From Cyclobacterium sp. (GTDB taxonomy: Bacteria > Bacteroidota > Bacteroidia > Cytophagales > Cyclobacteriaceae): a stretch of DNA of 64,000 nucleotides. Shown here piece by piece: positions 35,449 to 43,001 of this stretch. Location: positions 1 to 64,000 of the forward strand of contig NZ_JABURL010000068.1 of NCBI RefSeq assembly GCF_014762705.1. The letters run 5' to 3'. The notes under the pieces are model-generated. The model searched no databases. It had not been told where the DNA came from and saw only the letters and a list, made by a program, of their open reading frames with translations. A program made the translations under genes and the position numbers. Each line of letters starts with the position of its first letter. Positions within the stretch are counted from its first letter, which is position 1.

Positions 35449-36771
35449 TTGAAAAAAGTAGCATTTTATACACTGGGTTGTAAATTAAACTATGCCGAAA
35501 CCTCCACTATCAGCAGGATGTTCGAGAAAAAAGGCTATGTAAAAGTGGGTTTTGAGGATAGACCGGATATTTTCATTATCAATACCTGCTCGGTTACCGA
35601 AAATGCAGATAAAAAATGTAAAAAGATCGTTAAAGAGGCCAAAAAAATTTCCCCCGATGGGTTTGTAGCCATAATCGGTTGTTATGCCCAGTTAAAACCC
35701 CGTGAAATAGCTACCATTCAAGGGGTGGATGCGGTATTGGGAGCCGCAGAAAAATTCAGGCTTATCGAATTACTGGATGGTTTTGCTGCCAGTCAGGAAG
35801 CAAAGGTTTTTGCCTCGGAGATCAAGGAAGCCCAGGATTTCAACCATGCCTTCAGCATGCATGACCGGACCCGTACTTTTCTTAAAGTACAGGATGGCTG
35901 TAATTATGGCTGTGCCTTTTGCACCATACCATTGGCCAGGGGCAAAAGCAGAAGTGACACTATTGAAAATATCCTGGTCACGGCTAATGAAATTGCAAAT
36001 ACCGATGTAAAGGAAGTGGTCCTAACAGGGGTAAATATAGGCGATTTTGGCATAGAAGGAGGAAAAAGAAAGGAAAGCTTCTTAGACTTGATCCGCTCTC
36101 TGGACCTGGTAGAAGGAATTGACAGGTTTAGGATTTCTTCTATTGAACCCAACCTTTTGACCAATGAGGCCATTCAGTTTGTTTCTGAATCCAGCCATTT
36201 CGTTCCTCATTTTCACATACCATTGCAATCCGGAAGTAATACCCTGCTCCGGAAAATGGGCAGAAGATACCTGCGTGAATTGTATGAAGACCGTGTATAC
36301 AAGATCAAAAGCCTCATGCCCCATTGTTGTATTGGGACAGATGTGATCGTAGGTTTTCCAGGTGAAACAGAGGCATTGTTCATGGAGACCTACAACTTCC
36401 TGAAAGAATTGCCCGTTTCTTACCTCCATGTATTCACTTATTCAGAAAGGGCTAATACAAGGGCAGCTGAGATGGAGGATGTTGTTCCCATGAAAATCAG
36501 AAATAAACGCTCAAAAATGCTACGTATTTTGTCTGAAAAGAAAAGAAGGGCATTTTATGAAGAAAACCTGGGCAAGACCTTCCAGGTCCTTTTTGAAGAG
36601 GACATTGAGGAGGGTAAAATGCATGGTTTTACGGAAAACTATATCAGGATTAGTGCCAAATATGATCCACTACTGATCAATGAAATAAAGGAAGTCACCT
36701 TAAGTGATATCAATGAGAAAGGAACGGTGGAAGTTTTGGAACCCGAAAACGGGTTGATTGCTCATGAATAA
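35449..36771 (+). CDS. mtaB: tRNA t6A37 methylthiotransferase MtaB, TTG start
   Basis: 440 residues. The N-terminal UPF0004 domain has FYTLGCKLNYAET, NTCSVTENADKK and GCYAQLKP, whose three Cys bind one 4Fe-4S cluster. The radical-SAM domain has CNYGCAFCTIPLARG, and a C-terminal TRAM-like domain follows. The enzyme adds the methylthio group to t6A at position 37 of tRNAs. The start is TTG: reading back, the codons are AAT and then TGA, so no ATG is available until residue 25, after the first cluster Cys. It is monocistronic and divergent from glnN. Confidence 0.95.
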   Translation: MKKVAFYTLGCKLNYAETSTISRMFEKKGYVKVGFEDRPDIFIINTCSVTENADKKCKKIVKEAKKISPDGFVAIIGCYAQLKPREIATIQGVDAVLGAAEKFRLIELLDGFAASQEAKVFASEIKEAQDFNHAFSMHDRTRTFLKVQDGCNYGCAFCTIPLARGKSRSDTIENILVTANEIANTDVKEVVLTGVNIGDFGIEGGKRKESFLDLIRSLDLVEGIDRFRISSIEPNLLTNEAIQFVSESSHFVPHFHIPLQSGSNTLLRKMGRRYLRELYEDRVYKIKSLMPHCCIGTDVIVGFPGETEALFMETYNFLKELPVSYLHVFTYSERANTRAAEMEDVVPMKIRNKRSKMLRILSEKKRRAFYEENLGKTFQVLFEEDIEEGKMHGFTENYIRISAKYDPLLINEIKEVTLSDINEKGTVEVLEPENGLIAHE

Positions 36772-36803
36772 GGGAATTTCATCCCCCGGCATACCGTTGG
36801 AAT

Positions 36804-36811
36804 TAATTTTG
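36804..36811 (+). promoter_or_regulatory. -7 box (TAATTTTG) before the BNR_4/ThuA gene
   Basis: Perfect TAnnTTTG, 56 bases before the ATG at 36868, with no TTG at the -33 position. Confidence 0.35.
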
Positions 36812-36867
36812 AGGTTTTTTATCCCATTTTCTGTGATGAATTGGCAAGGATAGTTTAATTTAACCCC

Positions 36868-38958
36868 ATGATATCCTTCATTAAAATTTGGCAATTGCCC
36901 CTTATAACTGGCAAAACATGCTTTCTTTTTGCATGTTTGTTTTTCTATATCAGCTCCACATTTTGTTTTTCTCAAGACTCCCTGAGAGAAAATGAGGATC
37001 CGTTCCAGCCCAAACTATTGTCAGAAGATGGCAGCTGGTGCTGGTTTCAGGACAAACGTGCTTTATTACTGGAAGATAAAGTTTTTTTTACAGGAGTTAC
37101 TGCCGAAGGCTTTAACACGGTCAGCGAATGGGATTTGTCCAATAATGAAACATTTACAAAAACATTGACCCGGGGTACCCTGCCGCCCGATGACCACAAT
37201 GTTGGTGCTCTCATGCTCAGGCCTGATGGGAAATTACTTACGGTCTATGCCGGTCACAGCATAGACAGCCTGGTGAGGTACAGAAGCACCAGGTCGGGTC
37301 TGGATATAAGGGATTGGCAGGATGAATCGGTTTTTGAAACCAATGGAAGGGTTTGCTATGCCAATCTCTTTTACCTGGAAGCCACTGGCGAAACCTTTAA
37401 CTTTTTCAGGGGCAATGAGAACAATCCGCATTACCTGCTTTCCAGAGATGAAGGGGAAAGCTGGGAATTTGGCGGAAGACTATTTCAGTTTGAGGGCAGA
37501 TCCTACCTCAAATATGCTTCCGATGGACAGCAGCGGATACACTTCATTACCACGGATGGCCATCCGCGTCATTTCAACAACAACATTTACCATGGTTACC
37601 TGGAGAATGGAAATGCCTATCGATCAGACGGAAGTCTGGTGGGCCCATTAAGTACCGCCGATACAAGCAATTTGAAACCTTCAGATTTTACCCTTGTCTA
37701 TGACGGAGACCTGAATACAAGGACAGATGTGGCCTGGACCAGTGACCTTCAGCTGGATGAATCGGGTTTCCCCTATTTGGTTTTTTCTGTTACCAAAGAT
37801 CCCATAACAAGGGGGGAAACCCTAAATACTTCCCTGGGAGGTTTTGACCACCGCTATCACCATGCCCGTTGGGATGGCAGCGAATGGATAGAAGAGGAAA
37901 TCGCATTTGCAGGCAGCCGGTTGTATCCGGGGGAAAATGAATATACCGGACTGATCAGCCTACACCCCGGGAATAAAAATGTACTTTATTTTTCTGCAGA
38001 TGTCCATCCCGTTACAGGAGCACCCATGCTGGTGGATGGCGAAAGAAGGTATGAAATCTTTAGAGCAGAAAGATTGGACGACCATAACAGCTGGCACTTT
38101 AGTCCTGTAACCTACCAATCCAAAACAGACAATATTCGGCCGATTGTCCTGGCAGACCAAAACAGAGAAATCGTCCTTTGGCTTACTGGTCGCTACAGCA
38201 GCTACCGGGATTATCAATTGAAGGTCTATGGAAAGATTCTGCCTCAACCAAAGAACAAGTTGGAAGCTGAAAAGAAGAAAATCACCTTTTTGACCAGCAG
38301 AGATCCCGACAATTATGCGGCAGATATGACTATTCCCTATTATGCGATGAAACTGAGCAAGGAAAAGGGATACCAAACTCAGGTCATTACCGGCGAAGGG
38401 GAAAGAAACGCCTTCCATTTACCGGGGCTTGAAAATATCGGCAACAGTGATTTATTGGTCTTTTTTTTAAGGAGAGTTGCTCTTTCAAGTGCCCAAATGG
38501 CATTGATAAAAAAACACATTGATGCAGGAAAACCGGTCCTGGGCATCAGAACCGCCAATCATGCTTTTTCCGTGAGGGAGGATGACATCTCTACCGGATT
38601 TGAGGATTGGTGGGAATTTGTCCCAGAGGTATTGGGCCATGAAAACCAGGGTTATGGCCCGGCCACCGCAATAACGAAGGTTTTGCCAGAGAAGAAATTT
38701 GGAAAACGCCTTTTAAAGGATATCCCTGAACAGCCCTGGACAAGCCAGGGCAATCTGTACCTGATGGGAGAAAGTTTGGACCCCAGTGCCAATGTCCTGC
38801 TTTCGGGAAGCTCTGCCAAGCTAAAAGCACCTGTGGCCTACACCAGGAAATCGGGAAAGGGCAAAGTGTTTTACACCTCCCTGGGCTACCCTACCGACTT
38901 CACCCATCCCGCATTCCTCCAATTACTGGAAAATGCCATCGCCTGGTCGCTAAAATGA
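36868..38958 (+). CDS. BNR_4 beta-propeller fused to a ThuA-like domain, secreted
   Basis: 696 residues with a signal peptide (ending near FCFSQ). Residues about 45-460 are a BNR_4 propeller: DGSWCWFQDKRALLL, DDHNVGALMLRPDGKL, YAGHSID, NPHYLLSRDEGESW and WTSDLQLDESGFPYLVFS. BNR_4 proteins include rhamnose/glucuronate-active lyases and hydrolases (PL24, PL25, PL27, GH145 types). Residues about 470-696 are a ThuA-like, class-I-amidotransferase-fold domain (KKITFLTSRDPDNYA to the C-terminal YTSLGYPTDF). ThuA domains occur with 3-keto-sugar pathways. The fusion is unusual. The next gene, 37 bases on, encodes a DUF1080 protein, which often goes with ThuA. The substrate is probably a glycan; specificity is unproven. 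Confidence 0.75.
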   Translation: MISFIKIWQLPLITGKTCFLFACLFFYISSTFCFSQDSLRENEDPFQPKLLSEDGSWCWFQDKRALLLEDKVFFTGVTAEGFNTVSEWDLSNNETFTKTLTRGTLPPDDHNVGALMLRPDGKLLTVYAGHSIDSLVRYRSTRSGLDIRDWQDESVFETNGRVCYANLFYLEATGETFNFFRGNENNPHYLLSRDEGESWEFGGRLFQFEGRSYLKYASDGQQRIHFITTDGHPRHFNNNIYHGYLENGNAYRSDGSLVGPLSTADTSNLKPSDFTLVYDGDLNTRTDVAWTSDLQLDESGFPYLVFSVTKDPITRGETLNTSLGGFDHRYHHARWDGSEWIEEEIAFAGSRLYPGENEYTGLISLHPGNKNVLYFSADVHPVTGAPMLVDGERRYEIFRAERLDDHNSWHFSPVTYQSKTDNIRPIVLADQNREIVLWLTGRYSSYRDYQLKVYGKILPQPKNKLEAEKKKITFLTSRDPDNYAADMTIPYYAMKLSKEKGYQTQVITGEGERNAFHLPGLENIGNSDLLVFFLRRVALSSAQMALIKKHIDAGKPVLGIRTANHAFSVREDDISTGFEDWWEFVPEVLGHENQGYGPATAITKVLPEKKFGKRLLKDIPEQPWTSQGNLYLMGESLDPSANVLLSGSSAKLKAPVAYTRKSGKGKVFYTSLGYPTDFTHPAFLQLLENAIAWSLK

Positions 38959-38995
38959 GCCTGAAAAAAGATAACCACCTTAAATCAATTTAAAT

Positions 38996-39697
38996 ATGAA
39001 ATGCCCAAAACATTTAGTCTTTCTCTTATTGTATGTCTGTTTTTCACTGCCCATTTCAACTTCATTGGCCCAATCCAATGGATACGAAATGCTATTCGAT
39101 GGGAACTCAGTAGAAAAATGGCGCAGTAAACAATCCAGCTCCTTTCCCGAAAAAGGATGGAAGGTGGCAGACGGACAGCTATTTTTGGATAGCAAGGGTG
39201 GTGGAGATATCATTACCCGGGAAAAATTCTCTGATTTTGAATTGGTATTTGAATTTAACCTTACAGCAGGAGCCAACAGTGGTATTAAATATTTTGTTGA
39301 CACCATTTACAATGAAAAAACTGGTAAAATGATGGTCAATGGCCCGGAATACCAGATCATAGACGACTTTAATTATCCTGGAATAAAAGAAGACCCAAAC
39401 GGTCTGAGCTCTACTGCTGCTGCCTACCTTTTTTATCCTCCCAAAAACAAAACCCTCCGGCCACATGGTGAGTGGAATACCGGAAAAATTGTGGCCAGGG
39501 GAAATAAAGTCACCCACTGGTTGAATGGAAAAAAGGTAGTGACGTATCAAAGGGGCAGCAAGGATTTCCTGAGTAAAAAGCAGGAGAACAAATTTAAAGA
39601 TGATGCCCGGTATGGGGAATTGGAAGCCGGCCATATACTCCTAACCGACCATGGAGATAAAGTTTACTTCAGAAACATCAAAATCAAAAAGCTCTAA
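38996..39697 (+). CDS. DUF1080 (3-keto-disaccharide hydrolase-like) secreted protein
   Basis: 233 residues with a signal peptide (to about residue 25, TSLAQS). Jelly-roll DUF1080 fold: YEMLFDGNSVEKWRSK, WKVADGQLFLDSKGGGDIIT, FSDFELVFEFNLTAGANSGIKYF and TGKIVARGNKVTHWLNGKKVV. Some DUF1080 members cleave 3-keto-glycosides made by Gfo/Idh-type dehydrogenases. No such dehydrogenase lies in the window, but the upstream gene carries a ThuA-like domain, a usual partner. Probably in an operon with that gene. Confidence 0.88.
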   Translation: MKCPKHLVFLLLYVCFSLPISTSLAQSNGYEMLFDGNSVEKWRSKQSSSFPEKGWKVADGQLFLDSKGGGDIITREKFSDFELVFEFNLTAGANSGIKYFVDTIYNEKTGKMMVNGPEYQIIDDFNYPGIKEDPNGLSSTAAAYLFYPPKNKTLRPHGEWNTGKIVARGNKVTHWLNGKKVVTYQRGSKDFLSKKQENKFKDDARYGELEAGHILLTDHGDKVYFRNIKIKKL

Positions 39698-40101
39698 CCA
39701 GAATTCGTATCTCTTTTTTTGTCGCCGAGTAGGCAAACACAAAGGGAACGTATGTTTTTTTGAAATTACATCGTAACCTGAATTCGAATTAAGATCGTCA
39801 ATAAAACCGATTGAATCGTCACGGCGAGAATTAACTTTTTAAAAACCGAAGAAATCAGGATGAGGATGGGTTTTTTGCATTATATGGGAATATAAACTTC
39901 TCATTGTTTAATGGATAATGGTGAGTCAAAGGCTATTTATGGTATTTTAGCTTGTTTCTATTGTACTTTTTCTCCCGATTCGCTGTGCTGCTCGGGACAG
40001 GCTTTGATGAAAAAGTACCAAACCCGCCTCCCGGAGGGCAGGAAATCAAGACAAAAAAATCCTTCCTCCCACAAGCCTCCTGCGCACCTCCTGAGAAATA
40101 T

Positions 40102-40136
40102 CAGGACAGGCCGCTGACTACTGCCAGGACAGGCCG
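40102..40136. repeat. 12-bp direct repeat CAGGACAGGCCG
   Basis: Two exact copies (40102-40113 and 40125-40136), 11 bases apart, in a GC-rich stretch (39975-40150). This stretch also holds CGGGACAGGCT, a word that recurs in the gap before the rhamnosidase (25432-25442). Possibly relics of a dispersed repeat. Confidence 0.45.
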
Positions 40137-40254
40137 GTTTTTTGTCGGGCCTGCGCTCTTTCCGTTTTTAATTTATAGGTGTTCTTTTCTATAAAATTTT
40201 TTCAGGAGTTATACTTTAAAAGAAATATTTTTAATTGCGTCATCGGTAATTAGC

Positions 40255-40316
40255 AAATCCCTCCGCCGCGGCGGAGGGCATAGCTTGTCCCGACCAGAGT
40301 CGGGAGGGGATTTTTT
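40255..40316. repeat. cloverleaf-like inverted-repeat element
   Basis: Three nested symmetries: an outer stem AAATCCC/GGGATTT (40255-40261 with 40307-40313), a perfect 20-bp GC palindrome (40259-40278), and a 7-bp stem TCCCGAC/GTCGGGA (40288-40294 with 40299-40305). Six T follow on the plus strand, so it could also terminate transcription coming from the DUF1080 gene. Confidence 0.55.
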
Positions 40317-40595
40317 CGGTAACGTCCCAAATATCTATTCGTAAGTAGTTACTTTTTTTAAGATCTTTACAGATGTCGGCCCAAACCACTTTGCGTATTT
40401 AAAATTTAGTCCTTCTTTTTGTCATAATTTTTCAAAAGGTATACTTTAAAAAAAGCAGCTTTAAATACGTCATCGGTAGCACTAACATTTTAAAGAACGC
40501 AGAAATCGGGATGACGTTGTTTGTTTTTATCATGTTGATTTTCAGAGGATTAATAAACACGTCATCGGTAGGGTGCGTTTTTGAATAATAAAACC

Positions 40596-40640
40596 TATCG
40601 TCATCCAAATGTGTGAGGTTCTCGTCACCCTCGATTTCAG
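40596..40640. repeat. partial copy of the hairpin/CGATTTCA repeat
   Basis: Matches the longer copies at 46991-47118 and 63144-63272: ATC..TCATCC, GTGTG, a hairpin (TGAGG-TTCT-CGTCA, one mismatch) and TCGATTTCA. It lies 5 bases beyond the stop of the six-hairpin lipoprotein gene. Confidence 0.5.
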
Positions 40641-40644
40641 GTAT

Positions 40645-42777
40645 TTATTGATAATCCTCCAACATGAGGTCAAGGCGATCCTCCATCTGTGTTGCGATAT
40701 CAGAATCCTGAGTCAAATCCCAATAGCTCTGCTCTTGCAAGACCAACACCTGTGTGGCCACAATCCAACTTTGGGTCCAACCGGTGAGCGTACCCCAGGC
40801 ACCCCATCCCACATCTGCATTGGAAGCCCAGAATTCCCATTTGTCAAAGTCAAATGCCCGAAACCAGGCCCCATCCAGGTCATAAAAGCGGTCACTTTTT
40901 ACCTGAATCCGTGTAAGGAAATCCGAAAGTTTATTCAATGCCTCATGATATTGTGGATTACCGGTAGCATGTGCAGCTTCATTGAGGCTGAAAAAAGCAA
41001 AATTGCTCGTATACAGCATGTCTGCAATCGGGTCTCCGTTTTCAAAAATCAAAGGGGCCTCATGAAGGCCATATTCCTCATTTGAACGGGTCCTGCCATA
41101 CCTGCCTTTATCCGTTCCCCCCAATTCTTCCCTGATTGCCCCATTGGCTTCCTGATTTTCCAATAGTTTGCTTACCACAGTATCCAGCCATTTCCGGTGT
41201 TCGGGTGTATCTTCCACCCTCACCAGCCAGGCCAGAGGTAGAATCATCCTTGCCCGTTCCTGCTGAATCCCGTTTGTCCACAACCATTCATCTGGATAGC
41301 CTTCCATGGTAATCCTGATGGCTGTTTTGGTTTTTTCCAACAGGGGCTCATAGCCGGTTTTGTCATAAAGCCAAAGGTATACCGCCCACATCCATGATTC
41401 GAAGTGGGGGGCAGGATTGACGACATCCCTGTTCCAGTAATGCTTCCAGCCTTCCCGTTGAAGATCGCGGTTTTCTATACGGTTAATCCTGAATCCATTC
41501 TTACCGGTGGTTCGGAAATTTCCCAAAATGGCTTCCAGTATTTCCTGATTCCAATCCTGCTTTTCCAGATGTGCCATGGCTCCCAGAATGCCCAAAATTG
41601 CCCTGGCATTGTCGTCTCCATAATATACATGGGGATGGGTATGGGACCAACCTATCAATCCAAAAGCAGCTGAATCGGGATGGTTCCTGGGCCCTCCCCT
41701 CAAATTTTCGCGAAACAGAAAGTCAATCAGGTTTACTGCCCGCTTATCATATTCTTGTTCATCCAAAAGCTTACCTGCAGCGGCCAGGGCATAGGCCCCT
41801 TCCCCCTGAACATCTGCCCTGATCCAGTAGCGGTATTGCTGGCTACCATCATGGTATATATTGGAAGAATGACCTTCCAATAATCCTTCCCTGCCATCAC
41901 CTGTTGGTAAATAGCCAGGTACTGGTGGACCAACCGGATTGGTTCCATCCCCCTGATATTCCAACCACCTGTCCTTCCAATCCTCATGAATGAAAAAATT
42001 CCCCTTAAAAAACCAGTCCACTCCTCTTTTAACACTATTTACTTTATCCGTATCGGAAATTGCCTCATTCTCATCAAAATTCGGTTCCAGATACCTGGGC
42101 CATGTATCAAAAGAAAATGATTTTTTGCCGCTAAGTTGGCTTATCAGGTAGCCCCACACGGATTTCCAATGGTCCTGGGGGCCAAACCGCCCTTTTGCAA
42201 AATCAGAAAGCTTGGTCAAGGCAATGAAACCAGATCCTTTTGCATACAATATAGGATAAACCGGCACCCCCTCCAGCCCATAAGCAGCATGATCCAAACC
42301 GGCCACTTTTGCCAGAACCAATAAAGGATCATTTACAGCTGCAGGGATCAGGTGACAATCGTTTATGCCCAAAATCCGCATAGGGGGGAGTTGGTCACCA
42401 AAAACATCCGCTACCACCACTCCCCTTTCCAGCCTGGTTTGCAGTATTTCTCCCGTACTTTCCAGCCCATCAAAATCGGAAGGGTATTCCAGGTAATAAC
42501 GTATTTCCTTTTCTTCCAATAAAGCAATCAACCCTTCCGGAATATCCACCCTGTCCTGAGGGTAATTTTCAGAAAGTATCAGTAAGATGGCCTCTCTTCC
42601 CATGCGGTCTGCCGCATCCAGGGGATCCTCATGGAATTTCAGTTGAAAACCTTCACCCTCAAGCCATAGTACCAAATCATTATTGGCTGAACCGACAACA
42701 TGTATTACCTCCGAATTTCCTGTACTACAAGAAAGCAAAGCATAGAAAACCAACAAAATAAAACAGGACCTTAACAT
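40645..42777 (-). CDS. lipoprotein with six-hairpin (alpha/alpha-barrel) glycosidase-like domain
   Basis: About 710 residues from the ATG at 42777, where MLRSCFILLVFYALLSC is a clean lipoprotein signal. The ATG at 42828 adds a second hydrophobic stretch. Residues about 20-190 look like a small alpha/beta domain (IHVVGSANNDLVLWL, ILLILSENYPQ, VVVADVFGD). The rest is helical and rich in aromatics, with repeated hairpins (ADVQGEGAYALAAAGKLL, GDDNARAILGILGAMAHL, FESWMWAVYLWLYDK), as in six-hairpin glycosidases. Candidate acidic residues exist, but I cannot assign a GH family. It lies between the DUF1080 and the SGNH/esterase genes and is divergent from the latter, which suggests a role in the same glycan system. 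Confidence 0.65.
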   Translation of the reverse strand: MLRSCFILLVFYALLSCSTGNSEVIHVVGSANNDLVLWLEGEGFQLKFHEDPLDAADRMGREAILLILSENYPQDRVDIPEGLIALLEEKEIRYYLEYPSDFDGLESTGEILQTRLERGVVVADVFGDQLPPMRILGINDCHLIPAAVNDPLLVLAKVAGLDHAAYGLEGVPVYPILYAKGSGFIALTKLSDFAKGRFGPQDHWKSVWGYLISQLSGKKSFSFDTWPRYLEPNFDENEAISDTDKVNSVKRGVDWFFKGNFFIHEDWKDRWLEYQGDGTNPVGPPVPGYLPTGDGREGLLEGHSSNIYHDGSQQYRYWIRADVQGEGAYALAAAGKLLDEQEYDKRAVNLIDFLFRENLRGGPRNHPDSAAFGLIGWSHTHPHVYYGDDNARAILGILGAMAHLEKQDWNQEILEAILGNFRTTGKNGFRINRIENRDLQREGWKHYWNRDVVNPAPHFESWMWAVYLWLYDKTGYEPLLEKTKTAIRITMEGYPDEWLWTNGIQQERARMILPLAWLVRVEDTPEHRKWLDTVVSKLLENQEANGAIREELGGTDKGRYGRTRSNEEYGLHEAPLIFENGDPIADMLYTSNFAFFSLNEAAHATGNPQYHEALNKLSDFLTRIQVKSDRFYDLDGAWFRAFDFDKWEFWASNADVGWGAWGTLTGWTQSWIVATQVLVLQEQSYWDLTQDSDIATQMEDRLDLMLEDYQ

Positions 42778-42952
42778 AGAAAATGGAAAACTGGTTAAAA
42801 ACAACAGGCAATATACATTTATCCTCACATTTCTGAAATTTATGGATTGGTAGAAATTAATGGTAAAAAACCCCGAATAATTTTAAATTATAAAATATTG
42901 GCTGACAAATAATTAGGATACAATACGAAATAATAATTTTTACTTGGTTAAT

Positions 42953-42960
42953 TAAATTTG
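42953..42960 (+). promoter_or_regulatory. -7 box (TAAATTTG) of the SGNH/esterase gene
   Basis: Perfect TAnnTTTG, 41 bases before the ATG at 43002, no TTG at -33. Confidence 0.45.
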
Positions 42961-43001
42961 AAATTCTTAAATTTAAAAAAACATGGTTTAGATTATTAAA
43001 A

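Larger units (their letters stand above)
39817..40570. repeat. cluster of diverged intergenic repeats (CGTCATCGGTA family)
   Basis: The 947-base gap 39698-40644 has no gene. Instead it holds several degenerate copies of one unit. CGTCATCGGTA occurs exactly at 40238-40248, 40468-40478 and 40560-40570, with a variant at 39817. The first two are preceded by a shared stretch starting TATACTTTAAAA (40210 and 40440), identical in length to the core. The 40468 and 39817 copies share a downstream tail ending AGAAATC(A/G)GGATGA (to 39863 and 40514). Spacing is irregular, which excludes a CRISPR. No open reading frame of note is present. Likely decayed copies of a small non-coding element. Confidence 0.6.

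Noticed and set aside
39911-40194. Two overlapping 68- and 80-codon frames between DUF1080 and the six-hairpin gene
   Set aside because: They lie in repeat-derived GC-rich sequence with direct repeats, and their translations have no protein-like pattern.
39817-40570. CRISPR array
   Set aside because: The repeats are degenerate, irregularly spaced (92 to over 200 bases), and no cas gene is present.
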